Shown: piece by piece, positions 9,598 through 19,565 of the stretch
How positions within the stretch are numbered: the stretch's first letter is position 1
Layout: every line of letters starts with the position of its first letter
Assembly: GCA_001513155.1 (NCBI GenBank)
Contig: LFSR01000037.1
Coordinates: 24,631 to 88,630, forward strand
DNA length: 64,000 nucleotides
Reading direction: 5' to 3'
From: Syntrophomonas sp. DTU018
GTDB lineage: Bacteria > Bacillota > Syntrophomonadia > Syntrophomonadales > Syntrophomonadaceae
Translations under genes and position numbers: made by a program
Notes under the pieces: model-generated
Seen by the model: the letters and a program-made list of their open reading frames with translations, nothing else
What the model was told of the DNA's origin: nothing
The model's database searches: none

Positions 9598-10452
9598 ATG
9601 CCATTGGTTTCTGTTCACGAACTACTATCGAAGGCTGAACAAAAAGGCTATGCGGTGGGGGCATTCAATGCCAACAACATGGAGATTGTTCAGGCTATTG
9701 TCACCGCAGCGGAAGAGGAAAGGGCTCCGGTGATTATGCAGGCCAGCCAGGGTGCTATCAGCTACGCAGGCTTGGAGTATATCACCCAGATGGTAACCAT
9801 TGCTGCCCGCCAGGCTACAGTTCCGGTAGCGCTGCACTTGGATCATGGTACCGGCTTTGATCAAGTAGTACGCTGTATCCGCAGCGGTTTTACTTCTGTG
9901 ATGTATGACGGCAGCAAGCACCCCCTGGAAGAAAATATTGCCGTAACCAAGCAGGTTATTGCCATGGCCCGGCCTGTTGGGGTATCGGTTGAGGCTGAAC
10001 TGGGTAAAATAGGAGGGACGGAAGATAACGTTCATGTAGATGAGCGGGAAGCCATGTTTACCGATCCGGAAGAAGCCCGCTATTTTGTAGAGCAAACCGG
10101 CGTGGACTGCCTGGCTATAGCTATAGGCACAGCTCACGGCCGTTATAAGGGAGAACCCAAACTTGATTTTGACCGTCTGAAGAAAATCAGAGATCTGGTT
10201 AACATCCCTCTGGTTCTGCACGGGTCCTCCGGGGTGCCTGACGACGCCATCCGTCAAGCCATTCAGCTGGGGATTCGTAAAATCAACATCGACACTAATA
10301 TCCGTGAAGCCTTTGTCAATGAAATGCGCCGTGTTATAGCCGAAAAGCCTGATGAAATTGACCCGCGCAAGATATTGGGACCTGCCCGCCAGGCTGCGGT
10401 AGAGATTATCCGGGAAAAGATCAGATTGTTTGGCAGTTCCGGTCAGGCTTAA
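9598..10452 (+). CDS. fba: Fructose-1,6-bisphosphate aldolase, class II
   Basis: A Zn-dependent aldolase of glycolysis and gluconeogenesis, 284 residues. Seen: the N-terminal VGAFNANNMEIVQAI, the metal-binding LHLDHGT segment, SVMYDGSKHP, EAELGKIGG, and the phosphate-binding VLHGSSGVPDD and KINIDTNIREAF loops. ATG 9598 follows AGAGGTGAG with normal spacing; GTG 9589 would lie within that site. It is followed by a transaldolase-like gene and glpX, so this cluster handles sugar phosphates in an organism expected to run mainly gluconeogenesis. Confidence 0.96.
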   Translation: MPLVSVHELLSKAEQKGYAVGAFNANNMEIVQAIVTAAEEERAPVIMQASQGAISYAGLEYITQMVTIAARQATVPVALHLDHGTGFDQVVRCIRSGFTSVMYDGSKHPLEENIAVTKQVIAMARPVGVSVEAELGKIGGTEDNVHVDEREAMFTDPEEARYFVEQTGVDCLAIAIGTAHGRYKGEPKLDFDRLKKIRDLVNIPLVLHGSSGVPDDAIRQAIQLGIRKINIDTNIREAFVNEMRRVIAEKPDEIDPRKILGPARQAAVEIIREKIRLFGSSGQA

Positions 10453-10503
10453 AAAATAATCTACCAGGCAGCTTGAGGGAGGGAATATAGGAGGGGTTTA
10501 TCT

Positions 10504-11145
10504 TTGCGAATTTTTATAGACTCTGCTAATATAGATGAAGTAAGAGAGATAAACGAGATGGGATTTCTGGCTGGTGTAACCACCAACCCCACTCTGATAG
10601 CCAAGGAAAAAAGGGATTATAGAGAAGTTATTCAGGAAATATGCCAGATTGTAGATGGACCCATCAGTGCTGAAGTCATTTCTTTGGATTATGAGTCCAT
10701 GGTCCGCGAGGGAGAAGAGCTAGCTGCTATCCATCCCAATGTCGTAATCAAAATCCCCCTTACCGAAGCGGGGCTGAAGGCCATAAGTTCCCTGAAGAAA
10801 AAAGGAATCCCTACTAACGCCACTCTGATATTCTCTGCCAATCAAGCCTTGTTGGCTGCTCGGGCAGGAGCGGCTTATGTTAGTCCTTTCTTAGGCCGAG
10901 TCGATGATTACGGTAATGACGGATTGACCCTTTTGCGTGACATTCTTACCATCTTTGATCAGTACATGTTGCAAACGGAGGTAATTGCTGCCAGCATCCG
11001 CCATCCCATGCATGTGATGCAGGCAGCCCTTCTGGGATCCCATATAGCTACTGTTCCTTACCAAGTTATTAAGCAAATGGTGAAGCACCCTCTCACCGAT
11101 GCTGGAATCGAAAAGTTTTTGGCGGATTGGAGAAAGGCATTCTAG
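10504..11145 (+). CDS. fsa: Transaldolase-like protein / fructose-6-phosphate aldolase
   Basis: The 213-residue short transaldolase family (TalC/FSA/MipB). Starts [16 protein letters not shown], with TTNPTLIAK and the Schiff-base Lys83 in [11 protein letters not shown]. The length fits the small decameric subfamily, whose members act as transaldolase or as fructose-6-phosphate aldolase; the sequence alone does not decide which. It starts with TTG after GGAGGGG. It corresponds to Bacillus ywjH, which also follows fbaA. Confidence 0.9.
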   Translation: MRIFIDSANIDEVREINEMGFLAGVTTNPTLIAKEKRDYREVIQEICQIVDGPISAEVISLDYESMVREGEELAAIHPNVVIKIPLTEAGLKAISSLKKKGIPTNATLIFSANQALLAARAGAAYVSPFLGRVDDYGNDGLTLLRDILTIFDQYMLQTEVIAASIRHPMHVMQAALLGSHIATVPYQVIKQMVKHPLTDAGIEKFLADWRKAF

Positions 11146-11171
11146 CTTATAACACAGGGGAGGTCAATAAA

Positions 11172-12161
11172 TTGTTGGAACGGGAACTGGCGCTGGAATT
11201 CGCTCGGGTGACCGAAGCGGCAGCCTTGTCTGCAGCCTGCTGGGTAGGAAAAGGCAACAAGGAAGCCGCCGATGAAGCTGCGGTAACAGCTATGCGGGTT
11301 ATGTTTGATACCGTATCAGTAGATGGTACGGTGGTTATTGGTGAGGGGGAGATGGATGAGGCCCCCATGTTGTATATCGGTGAAAAGGTAGGGAATGGTT
11401 CTGCCCCGGAAGTAGATATTGCCGTTGATCCCTTGGAAGGCACCAACATCGTAGCTAAAGGATTAACCGGAGCTATCGCAGTTCTGGCCGCTGCTCCGCG
11501 CTATTCATTATTGCATGCTCCCGATATGTATATGGACAAAATCGCCGTAGGCCCGGAATGCAAGGGGAGAGTGCACCTGGATGCCTCGGTTAAGGAGAAT
11601 TTGCGGGAAGTAGCCCGGGCTCTGGACAAATTAATAAGTGAAGTTACGGTAGTGGTTTTGGACCGGCCGCGGCACCAGCAGCTGATAGAAGATATTCGCC
11701 GGGCGGGAGCACGTATAAAATTGATCAGCGATGGGGATGTTTCCCCTGGGGTGGCTGCAGCCTATGAAAACTCCGGCGTCGACATTTTAATGGGAATCGG
11801 GGGTGCTCCGGAAGGAGTGATAACCGCTGCGGCTCTTAAATGTCTGGGAGGAGATTTTCAAGGGAGGCTGTGTCCGGAGGAGGACAGTGAAATACAGCGT
11901 TGTCATGAAATGGGCATTACCCAGGTGGACCGCCTGCTTACCCTGGATGAACTGGTGGCTTCCGATGATGTAATCTTTGTAGCTACGGGCATTACCGACT
12001 CTTTCCTGCTGAAAGGAGTCCGCTATAATAAACGCCGGGCGGTCACCCAGACCCTGGTTATGCGCAGTACTTCCGGGACCATCAGGCACATCGAAGCCAC
12101 GCATAATTTGGATAAGAAGCCTCTGTTTCGTGACCATCGTATTAAATTGCTCATAGAATAA
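11172..12161 (+). CDS. glpX: Fructose-1,6-bisphosphatase, class II
   Basis: The gluconeogenic phosphatase giving fructose 6-phosphate, about 329 residues. Seen: the metal-binding VIGEGEMDEAPML and DPLEGTN motifs, then VVVLDRPRH and GIGGAPEGVITAAALKC. TTG 11172 is chosen because GGGGAGG (11157-11163) is 8 nt away and the protein then begins LERELALEF, as in the family. A longer frame from 11127 would overlap the preceding gene. Bacillus has a murA paralogue between tal and glpX; it is absent here. Confidence 0.92.
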   Translation: MLERELALEFARVTEAAALSAACWVGKGNKEAADEAAVTAMRVMFDTVSVDGTVVIGEGEMDEAPMLYIGEKVGNGSAPEVDIAVDPLEGTNIVAKGLTGAIAVLAAAPRYSLLHAPDMYMDKIAVGPECKGRVHLDASVKENLREVARALDKLISEVTVVVLDRPRHQQLIEDIRRAGARIKLISDGDVSPGVAAAYENSGVDILMGIGGAPEGVITAAALKCLGGDFQGRLCPEEDSEIQRCHEMGITQVDRLLTLDELVASDDVIFVATGITDSFLLKGVRYNKRRAVTQTLVMRSTSGTIRHIEATHNLDKKPLFRDHRIKLLIE

Positions 12162-12388
12162 GGGAGGAGTAGAGTATTCTCTTTGCAATCTGGCATAAAC
12201 CAATCAAGCGGATAAGTTACTAGCCCTTGCCGTAAAGTTGTCAAAATAAGCTGCATCCTACCGGGCATCTCACCGCCAGGTTTGATAAACATGTTAATGC
12301 ATCACACCCAATGATATCCACCTAATGTATAAACTTTACCGATTGACCCGAAATAACAACCCCAGAACCATCTGGAAGGAGGACCATA

Positions 12389-13675
12389 TTGGTTAACGTA
12401 AATATATCCGAATTGGAAAACAAAACTATGTTGGAATTGTATCAGATTGCCAAGGAAATAAACCTGACCGGTTATTCCAAGCTGCGAAAAAAAGAATTGA
12501 TATTTGAGATCACCAAGGCTTTGACCCAGTCCGATGAGCTGTTGCATGCTCAGGGTGTATTAGAGATCATGCCGGACGGATACGGCTTTTTGAGGCCTTT
12601 TGCTTACTTGCCAAGCCAGGACGATATCTATGTCTCTCCTTCCCAGATTCGCAAGTTTGAACTGCGCACCGGGGACCGGGTTGCTGGCCAGGTGCGATCT
12701 CCCAAGGACAATGAACGGTTCTACGCTCTGCTGAAGGTGGAAAACGTAAACGATTTTCCCCCGGAGGAATCTGCCAAGCGCATTCACTTTGATGCCCTTA
12801 CCCCGCTGTATCCCACAGAACGAATTATCCTGGAAACAGACAGCAAGGAGTTATCCACCCGGGTTATTGACCTGATAGCTCCCATAGGCAAAGGACAGCG
12901 CGGTCTTATTGTGGCTCCTCCCAAAGCGGGCAAGACCATTTTGCTGCAGAAAATCGCTCAGGGAATTACCGCCAATCATCCGGAAATGGAAGTGATCATT
13001 CTGCTGGTGGATGAACGTCCGGAAGAAGTAACGGATATGCAGCGTTCTACCAAAGCAGAAGTAGTAGCCTCCACTTTCGACGAGCCGCCGGAAAACCATG
13101 TCAAGGTAACCGACATGGTGCTGGAAAGAGCCAAAAGATTGGTAGAACATAAAAAAGACGTGGTAATTTTAATGGACAGCGTTACCAGGCTGGCGCGGGC
13201 TCACAACCTGGTGGTACCCCCCAGCGGGCGTACCCTGTCAGGAGGTATCGACCCTGCTTCTTTAGACAAACCCAAGCGGTTTTTCGGCGCTGCCCGCAAT
13301 ATAGAAGAAGGCGGCAGTCTCACCATTATCGCTACGGCTCTGGTGGAAACCGGTTCCCGTATGGACGAAGTAATTTTTGAGGAATTCAAAGGCCGGGGCA
13401 ACATGGAATTGGTTTTGGACCGGAAACTGGCAGAACGGCGTATTTTTCCGGCTATAGATATGAAGCGCAGCGGTACCCGCAAAGAGGAATTGCTGCTTAC
13501 CCCGGAAGAATTGGAACTCAGCTGGCATATACGCAACTATTTCAGTGAATGCAATACGGTAGATACTATGCAGATCATGCTGGATACCCTGAAAAAAACC
13601 AAATCCAACAAGGACCTGGTCAGGGCTGCCCCTCTGGTCTTCGGCAAAGCCAACGGGATACGGGGAATCAACTAG
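12389..13675 (+). CDS. rho: Transcription termination factor Rho
   Basis: A hexameric RNA-dependent ATPase that releases transcripts, 428 residues. The N-terminal helical Rho-N domain ([19 protein letters not shown]) is followed by a cold-shock-type RNA-binding domain ([14 protein letters not shown]) and a RecA-like motor with Walker A PPKAGKT (Lys182) and the [16 protein letters not shown] strand. It starts with TTG after AAGGAGG (12376-12382). The 227-bp leader contains no obvious gene or clear promoter; Rho leaders are often autoregulated, but nothing specific is visible here. Confidence 0.97.
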   Translation: MVNVNISELENKTMLELYQIAKEINLTGYSKLRKKELIFEITKALTQSDELLHAQGVLEIMPDGYGFLRPFAYLPSQDDIYVSPSQIRKFELRTGDRVAGQVRSPKDNERFYALLKVENVNDFPPEESAKRIHFDALTPLYPTERIILETDSKELSTRVIDLIAPIGKGQRGLIVAPPKAGKTILLQKIAQGITANHPEMEVIILLVDERPEEVTDMQRSTKAEVVASTFDEPPENHVKVTDMVLERAKRLVEHKKDVVILMDSVTRLARAHNLVVPPSGRTLSGGIDPASLDKPKRFFGAARNIEEGGSLTIIATALVETGSRMDEVIFEEFKGRGNMELVLDRKLAERRIFPAIDMKRSGTRKEELLLTPEELELSWHIRNYFSECNTVDTMQIMLDTLKKTKSNKDLVRAAPLVFGKANGIRGIN

Positions 13676-13700
13676 AAGTATATCTTGCCTAAATTTGGGC

Positions 13701-13730
13701 AAAAATAAGGGCACAGGCCCTTATTTTTTT
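13701..13730 (+). terminator. Rho-independent terminator after rho
   Basis: A 12-bp stem AAAAATAAGGGC / GCCCTTATTTTT with a 4-nt loop and a T-run follows the rho stop codon by about 25 bp. Confidence 0.85.
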
Positions 13731-13759
13731 GTGCCTGACAAGAAATGAGGTGGAAAATC

Positions 13760-14617
13760 GTGTATAAACGATGGGTAGGATCCCTGGTGTTGGGTATACT
13801 CTGCACAGGTATCCTGACAGCGCCGGCCTGGGGGGCCTTGAATCAAGGCAATTTTATTCCCGCCAGCAGAGCAAAGGCTGCGGCAGCGGAAAGCCAGGTC
13901 AGGTACTACCAGGTGCAGAAAGGTGATACGCTTTGGGATATATCCAGAAGTTTTAATGTTGATCTGCAGACTCTAACCTCCATAAACAACCTAGACCGTA
14001 ACAGTATTCTGAGAATAGGCCAGACGTTGAAGATCCCGGGATCAGGCCAGCGCCTGCATGTTATCCGCCCCGGGGAAACCATGTGGGATATTGCCGCCCG
14101 CTATAATGTAAGCTTAACTAGCTTAAAAGCAGCCAATCCCACCAAGAATCCGGTCAATCTCAAGATAAATGACCAACTGGTGATACCATCCTCCACCTAC
14201 CAGGTGGCGCAGGTTACTGAGCAGCCCTCCCGGGGATGGTCCTATACCGGTCTCTTTACCTGGCCGCTGGTGGGTACCATTACCTCCGGGTATGGATGGC
14301 GCCAGTCAGGATTCCATCACGGCATCGACATTGCCGGAGACATAGGAGATCCTATTAAAGCCTGTGCTGCCGGGACAGTCACCTTTGCCGGAAATAAACC
14401 TGTTTACGGGCGGACAGTTATCATTGCGCACCCGGACGGGAAGGAGACCCTGTATGCCCATTTGCAGACTATCAAAGTATCCAAGGGGGATAGCGTAGCC
14501 AGAGGGCAGGTAATCGCCACGGTGGGAATGACCGGGAGGACTACTGGACCCCACGTGCACCTGGAAGTCCGCAACAAGGGGGAATTGTGCAATCCCCTTA
14601 CTTACCTTAGCCGTTAA
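13760..14617 (+). CDS. Secreted LysM / M23 peptidoglycan endopeptidase
   Basis: A 285-residue exported wall hydrolase. Signal peptide: YKRWVGSLVLGILCTGILTAPAWG. There are two LysM repeats (about residues 45-90 and 95-140; QVQKGDTLWDIS and VIRPGETMWDIA) and then an LytM/M23 domain. Zn ligands are His186 and Asp190 (HHGID) and the HxH pair His265/His267 (HVHLEV). It probably cleaves cross-link peptides outside the membrane. GTG 13760 is chosen because GAGGTGG sits 7 nt upstream; ATG 13745 has no such site. Element B lies directly downstream. Confidence 0.9.
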   Translation: MYKRWVGSLVLGILCTGILTAPAWGALNQGNFIPASRAKAAAAESQVRYYQVQKGDTLWDISRSFNVDLQTLTSINNLDRNSILRIGQTLKIPGSGQRLHVIRPGETMWDIAARYNVSLTSLKAANPTKNPVNLKINDQLVIPSSTYQVAQVTEQPSRGWSYTGLFTWPLVGTITSGYGWRQSGFHHGIDIAGDIGDPIKACAAGTVTFAGNKPVYGRTVIIAHPDGKETLYAHLQTIKVSKGDSVARGQVIATVGMTGRTTGPHVHLEVRNKGELCNPLTYLSR

Positions 14618-14626
14618 AAAAATGAC

Positions 14627-14641
14627 GCCCCCTAAGGGGGC
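14627..14641 (+). terminator. Left copy of duplicated terminator hairpin after the M23 gene
   Basis: GCCCCC TAA GGGGGC stem-loop 10 bp after the stop codon, with an A-run before it and no T-run after it. Element B starts 1 bp beyond. It is repeated at 14814-14828. Confidence 0.75.
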
Positions 14642-14642
14642 T

Positions 14643-14812
14643 CAGACTGTCGAAAAAGGCCATGTAAAGAGATCGCCACGTCGCTGCGCTCCTCGCGATG
14701 ACAGGCTTAAGTTTTCGTTTATCGTGGCTGTGCTTCAGGTGATAATTGCGAGGCACGGAGTGCCGTGGCAATCTCGAACGCCAAACTATCAATAAGCTTT
14801 TTTGACACGCTG
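14643..14812. mobile_element. Terminator-targeting MITE-like element, copy B
   Basis: A 170-bp element with ends CAGACTGTCGAAAAAGG and, reverse-complemented, CAGCGTGTCAAAAAAGC. It is bracketed by a 17-bp repeat holding the terminator hairpin (14626-14642 and 14813-14829, two mismatches). The left REP half is identical to copy A. The centre differs: about 50 bp (14702-14752, CTTAAGTTTTCGTTTATCGTGGC...) replaces the shorter linker of the other copies and matches the repeat cluster at 58034-58087. It has the same orientation as copy A. Confidence 0.8.
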
Positions 14813-14835
14813 CACCCCCTGAGGGGGCTTTTTTT
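14813..14835 (+). terminator. Right copy of duplicated terminator hairpin, with T-run
   Basis: CCCCC TGA GGGGG followed by CTTTTTTTAT. Only this copy keeps the T-run, so functional termination for the M23 transcript should now occur here, after the inserted element. Confidence 0.8.
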
Positions 14836-14885
14836 ATGGACAAATTTCCGCTAGTCTATAGATAAACCGAAAAGTGAGGATATCA

Positions 14886-16136
14886 ATGTTTCTGACTCTT
14901 TATGCCAACGAAAACAATGAACTGCTGGAACATCCCGGTGTGGCTATGCTGGGGCGCACCGGTAGCGACTGGGTAGAACCTGAAGAAGGGGAAATGATCC
15001 CCCTGCCTAAAGGAGCCTCTCTGGTGACGGTTCCCAATTGCTATCCCGTAGGACTGGAACAGGACCGGCTTGCCTATTTTGACTCCGACCCTTCCGGCTG
15101 CGGGCGGAAGGCGTACGCGGTAGCCGCTTTGCTGCCCCAGGGATTTACCAGGACCCTCTGGCCAGCCTGTGTCAACAGCCAAAAGGGGCAGAGCCTTCCC
15201 CTGCTGGGTTATGCTGCGGTGGGCTTCAGGGATGGCCAGGTATATGTGGCCGCGGTCCAGACCGATGAACACCGGAAATGGCATCCGGCCTATTATAATA
15301 CTTCCCGTCTTCCCCTGCATATTCACCGGAAGCTGCGGCAATATCCCCGTAACAGGATTTTGCGGCACCTGGCTCGCTGTTCCCTGGAGTATAGCTGCTT
15401 TACCGCCCAGAACATATTTTATCAGCGCTGGGAAGGAGGTATTCCCACCACAGCCGCCTGCAACGCTGACTGTGTTGGTTGTATATCCGAAGGGCACGAT
15501 GGCCATATCTCTCCCCAGCAGCGCTTGAATTTTGTTCCCGAGGTGGAGGAAATCTGTGAAATTGCCATAGACCACCTGGAGCATGCCCGGGAAGCTATAA
15601 TCAGTTTCGGCCAGGGCTGCGAAGGGGAACCTGCCTTGAATGCTCCTCGCCTGGCGGCAGCCATTGGTCGGATACGCCAGGCTACCGGTAAAGGTACCAT
15701 TAATATCAATACCAACGGGGGGTATTCCGGCGGGCTGTCCCAATTGTACGCGGCAGGCCTGGACAGCATGAGAGTTACGGTTTTTTCCTTTAATGAGGAC
15801 AACTATGTCAAATATCATCGTCCCCGGGGCTATAAGCTGGATCAGGTCCGGGATTCCATTGCCGAAGCCCGGGAAAAGGGAGTACATGTATCCATCAACC
15901 TGCTGGTTTGTCCAGGGTTTACCGATCGTTTGTCAGAAATCGAAACCCTGGTGGAGTTTGTCAGAAAAACACCGGTAAACATGATTCAAATGCGTAATTT
16001 AAACATTGACCCGGATTATCTTCTGAACATATTTAATAGTAAAGAAGCCGGAGTAGGCATGCTGTCCTTTTTAAATATTATCCGCCAGGAATTGCCTGAT
16101 GTGGCTATTGGTTCCTACACCCATCCAGTGCGCTGA
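14886..16136 (+). CDS. Radical SAM protein of unknown function
   Basis: A 416-residue radical SAM enzyme. The [4Fe-4S] cluster motif is CxxxCxxC at Cys192, Cys196 and Cys199 (AACNADCVGC). A GQGCEGEP segment fits the SAM-binding strand, and ININTNGGYSGGLSQLYAAGLDSMRVTVFS fits the barrel. The first 190 residues are a separate domain with no motif I recognise. ATG 14886 follows GTGAGGA; GTG 14874 lies within that site. The gene is on its own between element B and the yhaM-like gene. The reaction is unknown. Confidence 0.8.
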   Translation: MFLTLYANENNELLEHPGVAMLGRTGSDWVEPEEGEMIPLPKGASLVTVPNCYPVGLEQDRLAYFDSDPSGCGRKAYAVAALLPQGFTRTLWPACVNSQKGQSLPLLGYAAVGFRDGQVYVAAVQTDEHRKWHPAYYNTSRLPLHIHRKLRQYPRNRILRHLARCSLEYSCFTAQNIFYQRWEGGIPTTAACNADCVGCISEGHDGHISPQQRLNFVPEVEEICEIAIDHLEHAREAIISFGQGCEGEPALNAPRLAAAIGRIRQATGKGTININTNGGYSGGLSQLYAAGLDSMRVTVFSFNEDNYVKYHRPRGYKLDQVRDSIAEAREKGVHVSINLLVCPGFTDRLSEIETLVEFVRKTPVNMIQMRNLNIDPDYLLNIFNSKEAGVGMLSFLNIIRQELPDVAIGSYTHPVR

Positions 16137-16153
16137 TTAGAGGGAGTGAGATT

Positions 16154-17137
16154 ATGGAGAAAAAAGGACCCTTTACTATACAGGAATTAAAAAGTCTGCC
16201 TACCGGCAGTCAGCTATGGGGGAAATACCTGGTTTTGGAGAAAAGCCAGCGCAAGACCAAGGATGGCAGGGATGTCATTAACCTGAAATTAGGGGATGCC
16301 ACCGGAGAAGTGGATGCCGTTATCTGGGATAACTGCCAGGTCAGCGGTCCCGTAGAAGCCGGCACCCTTTTGGGAGTGCTGGGGGATCTGGGCAGCTATA
16401 ACAATAAGCTGCAGCTTACTGCCAAGAGAATCAAAGCTCTGGATGAAGATATATCTCCCTATCTCAAAAAGCCGGATATCAACATAGAGGTGCTGATTGA
16501 AAAGTTTAACCGGCTGTTAGCCCAAATTGCGGATCCGGCTCTCAGCAAACTAATGGAGGCTTTATTTACCCCGGAAGTACGCAAGGAGTTTTATGAAGCC
16601 GCTGCTGCTAAAAAAGTGCACCATAACTATCCGGGAGGGCTCCTGGAACACACCGTCCAGGTAGCTGAATTATGTCTATATACCGCTCCCGCTTATCCCC
16701 TGCTTAATAAGGACCTGTTGATTGCCGGTGCTTTGCTGCATGATATTGGCAAACTGGATGAATACCAGACCAAGGTTGTGACCGAGTACACTGTAAAAGG
16801 GAGACTGCTGGGGCATATCGCTATGGGAGTGGAACGGGTCGGAATAGCTATTGAGGAAGTGCGCAGCCAGGGGCAGGACTTTTCCCGGGAACTGGAGTGG
16901 ATGCTCAAGCACATGATACTCAGCCATCATGGCACCACCGAGTTCGGCTCTCCAGTAGTTCCTATGTTTCCGGAGGCTTTTGTCCTGCACATGATGGATA
17001 ATCTGGATGCCAAAATGTTTGTATACTGGCATAAGATTAAGGACACTGAGGATGGGGATGAGTATTTCAGCACCTACGATAACTTCTTCCAGCAGCAATT
17101 CTTCAAATACCGTTTGCCCGATTCCGAACCCAGCTAG
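16154..17137 (+). CDS. yhaM: 3'-5' exoribonuclease YhaM-like (OB + HD domains)
   Basis: A 327-residue protein with an N-terminal OB fold (about residues 15-95: [32 protein letters not shown]) and a C-terminal HD phosphohydrolase domain. HD residues His196-Asp197 are in [11 protein letters not shown], with further metal ligands in [15 protein letters not shown]. This is the architecture of Bacillus YhaM, which trims RNA 3' ends. ATG follows AGGGAGTGAG. It sits before rpmE. Confidence 0.85.
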   Translation: MEKKGPFTIQELKSLPTGSQLWGKYLVLEKSQRKTKDGRDVINLKLGDATGEVDAVIWDNCQVSGPVEAGTLLGVLGDLGSYNNKLQLTAKRIKALDEDISPYLKKPDINIEVLIEKFNRLLAQIADPALSKLMEALFTPEVRKEFYEAAAAKKVHHNYPGGLLEHTVQVAELCLYTAPAYPLLNKDLLIAGALLHDIGKLDEYQTKVVTEYTVKGRLLGHIAMGVERVGIAIEEVRSQGQDFSRELEWMLKHMILSHHGTTEFGSPVVPMFPEAFVLHMMDNLDAKMFVYWHKIKDTEDGDEYFSTYDNFFQQQFFKYRLPDSEPS

Positions 17138-17265
17138 GGGTAGCTGTTTATCTCCGGGGGGATCTTTTCCTTGTGTTTTGCCGGGATTGTTGCTATAATT
17201 TCACTTGCAGTCTGCATAAAAAAAGAGAACTGCCAGCAGACGCGGGTAAAAGCGAGGTGATACCG

Positions 17266-17469
17266 ATGAAAGCCAATATCCACCCTGAATATAAGCTCAC
17301 CGTAGCCAAATGTGCCTGCGGAAACGAATTTGAGGTAGGATCAACAAAAGAGAATATCCGCGTAGAAATATGTTCCAAGTGCCACCCGTTCTACACCGGT
17401 AACAAGGCCAGAATTGTTGATACTACCGGAAGGGTTGACAGGTTTAAGAAGAAATACGGTTTACAGTAA
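17266..17469 (+). CDS. rpmE: 50S ribosomal protein L31, zinc-binding type
   Basis: 67 residues, [19 protein letters not shown] onward. Four cysteines (16, 18, 36, 39) make this the zinc-containing L31 form. ATG 17266 follows GAGGTGA; a longer in-frame reading from 17173 has no family support. Position between rho and prfA matches Bacillus. Confidence 0.96.
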   Translation: MKANIHPEYKLTVAKCACGNEFEVGSTKENIRVEICSKCHPFYTGNKARIVDTTGRVDRFKKKYGLQ

Positions 17470-17475
17470 CCTGGC

Positions 17476-17505
17476 AATAGCAGAGCGGCACACTCTGCTA
17501 TTTTG
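17476..17505 (+). terminator. Terminator after rpmE
   Basis: AATAGCAGAG / CTCTGCTATT stem with a TTTTGCTT tail, directly after the L31 stop codon. Confidence 0.75.
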
Positions 17506-17533
17506 CTTCTAGGATAGAAATCAGGTGATTTAA

Positions 17534-18457
17534 ATGGTAAAACCCACTATTGGAGGTATGGCGGTTATCGAAGGCGTCATGATGCGCGGACCCCAGTACA
17601 CCTCCATAGCGGTTAGAAAAGCCGATGGAAGCATAGAAATTGAGAAAGAACCAGTCAAGGAACTGCCCCGGCACTGGTCTTTCTTAAAATGGCCCTTTAT
17701 CAGGGGTACTTATGTCCTGATCGACTCTATGGCTGTGGGAATTCGCATGCTTAATAAGTCAGCCAACCTGTCCATGCCCGAAGAAGAGGAAGAGTTAAGC
17801 CCCGCCGAAATGCTGGCAACCGGTCTGTTTGCCTTCGGACTGGCTATCCTGCTGTTCGTGATTTTGCCTACCGCGGTGGTGCATTTCACCCAGGACTATA
17901 TCGGCGGGATAGTGGCTCAGAACCTGGTAGAAGGTGTTTTGCGGGTTGCTTTCTTTCTATTGTATGTTTATGCTATTTCCCGGATGGAGGAAATAGAAAG
18001 GGTTTTCATGTATCATGGAGCGGAGCATAAATCTATTTTTGCTTATGAAGCCGGGGAAGAGCTGACGGTAGAAAATGCTCGTAAATACCCTACCCTGCAT
18101 CCCCGCTGCGGCACCAGTTTCCTGTTGATTGTTATGGTGGTTTCCATTCTGGTGTTTGTAATGCTGGGGGATGGAAGTCTGTTCTATCGCATCTGGTCCC
18201 GGCTGGCGGTATTGCCGGTGGTGGCGGGACTGGGTTATGAATTTATAAGGTTTTCCGGGAAATATTATCATAATCGCCTGGCCCGGGTAGTGATTGCCCC
18301 GGGACTGTGGCTGCAGAAATTGACCACCCGGGAACCTGACGACCAGCAGTTGGAAGTAGCCCTGATGGCCTTGAAAGCGGTAGTCCCTGCAGAGGAAACC
18401 GCTGCAGATAAAAGCTCGGAGCCTGCTTTGAAGCAGATAGAATTAGCCCGGGCTTAA
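17534..18457 (+). CDS. DUF1385 membrane protein
   Basis: 307 residues, opening [19 protein letters not shown], the signature of the DUF1385 family that is commonly found before prfA in Clostridia. About four or five membrane helices lie between residues 95 and 250, separated by a conserved cytosolic stretch [18 protein letters not shown] and HPRCGTSF. The function is not known. It lies 40 bp upstream of prfA and is likely cotranscribed with it. Confidence 0.85.
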   Translation: MVKPTIGGMAVIEGVMMRGPQYTSIAVRKADGSIEIEKEPVKELPRHWSFLKWPFIRGTYVLIDSMAVGIRMLNKSANLSMPEEEEELSPAEMLATGLFAFGLAILLFVILPTAVVHFTQDYIGGIVAQNLVEGVLRVAFFLLYVYAISRMEEIERVFMYHGAEHKSIFAYEAGEELTVENARKYPTLHPRCGTSFLLIVMVVSILVFVMLGDGSLFYRIWSRLAVLPVVAGLGYEFIRFSGKYYHNRLARVVIAPGLWLQKLTTREPDDQQLEVALMALKAVVPAEETAADKSSEPALKQIELARA

Positions 18458-18497
18458 ACCTGGTCCGAAACCAATATTGAGGAGGATCTATTCCCCT

Positions 18498-19565
18498 ATG
18501 TTGGAAAAACTGCAGAGTTTGGAAGACAAATACCAGGAATTAACGGAATTATTAAGCCAGCCTGAAGTCATTTCTGACACGGCTCGTTATCAAAAATATG
18601 CCAAAGCTCATGCTGACCTGACCGGGATTGTAACTGCTTACCGGGAGTATAAATCCGTCCTGCAGCAGATATCCGATGCCCGGGAATTGCTGGCCCAGGA
18701 AAAGGATGAAGAATTCCGGCAGATGCTGACTGAAGAACTGGACAGCTTACAGGAGCAGAAGGAATCACTGGAACACCGGCTCAAAATTTTGCTGCTGCCC
18801 CGGGACCCCGATGACGACAAGAGTGTTATTATGGAAATAAGAGCCGGTACCGGCGGAGAAGAAGCCGCTTTGTTTGCCAGTGATCTGTTCCGCATGTACT
18901 CCCGCTATGCGGAAGAAAAGGGCTGGAAGATCGACATAATGGATGCCCATTACACTGATATCGGCGGCATCAAGGAAATCATATTCGGAGTGGACGGCCC
19001 GGGGGTATACAGCCAGTTAAAATATGAATCCGGCGTGCACCGGGTGCAGCGCATACCGGTTACCGAATCGGGCGGGCGGATTCACACCTCGGCGGCAACT
19101 GTTGCGGTGCTGCCGGAAGCCGAGGAAGTGGAAGTGGAGATCGATCCCAATGATCTGCGCATCGATGTATATTGTTCCAGCGGTCCGGGGGGACAGTCGG
19201 TAAACACTACCCAATCGGCGGTCCGCATTACCCATATTCCCACCGGCCTGGTGGTAACCTGCCAGGACGAGAAATCCCAGCATAAAAATAAGGCTAAGGC
19301 CTTAAGGGTATTACGTGCCCGCCTGAAAGAAATATTAGAAGAAGAAAAGAATGCCGAGCTGGCCGGAACCCGCCGCAGCCAGGTGGGCACCGGGGATCGC
19401 AGCGAGCGCATACGCACTTACAATTTCCCCCAGGGAAGGGTAAGCGACCATCGCATCAATCTTACCCTGCACAAGCTGGATGCGATTCTGGACGGGCAGT
19501 TGCAGGAGATAATCGATTCCTTAATAGCTCATGATCAGGCAGAACGGCTGCGACAGGTGGAATAA
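18498..19565 (+). CDS. prfA: Peptide chain release factor 1
   Basis: Recognises UAA and UAG stop codons, 355 residues. The PVT tripeptide (IPVTESGGR) is in the codon-reading loop and GGQ lies at 231-233 ([15 protein letters not shown]). ATG 18498 gives the standard length. Its ribosome-binding site (GAGGAGG) is about 12 nt upstream, rather far. The stop codon TAA overlaps the ATG of prmC, the enzyme that methylates this GGQ glutamine. Confidence 0.96.
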   Translation: MLEKLQSLEDKYQELTELLSQPEVISDTARYQKYAKAHADLTGIVTAYREYKSVLQQISDARELLAQEKDEEFRQMLTEELDSLQEQKESLEHRLKILLLPRDPDDDKSVIMEIRAGTGGEEAALFASDLFRMYSRYAEEKGWKIDIMDAHYTDIGGIKEIIFGVDGPGVYSQLKYESGVHRVQRIPVTESGGRIHTSAATVAVLPEAEEVEVEIDPNDLRIDVYCSSGPGGQSVNTTQSAVRITHIPTGLVVTCQDEKSQHKNKAKALRVLRARLKEILEEEKNAELAGTRRSQVGTGDRSERIRTYNFPQGRVSDHRINLTLHKLDAILDGQLQEIIDSLIAHDQAERLRQVE

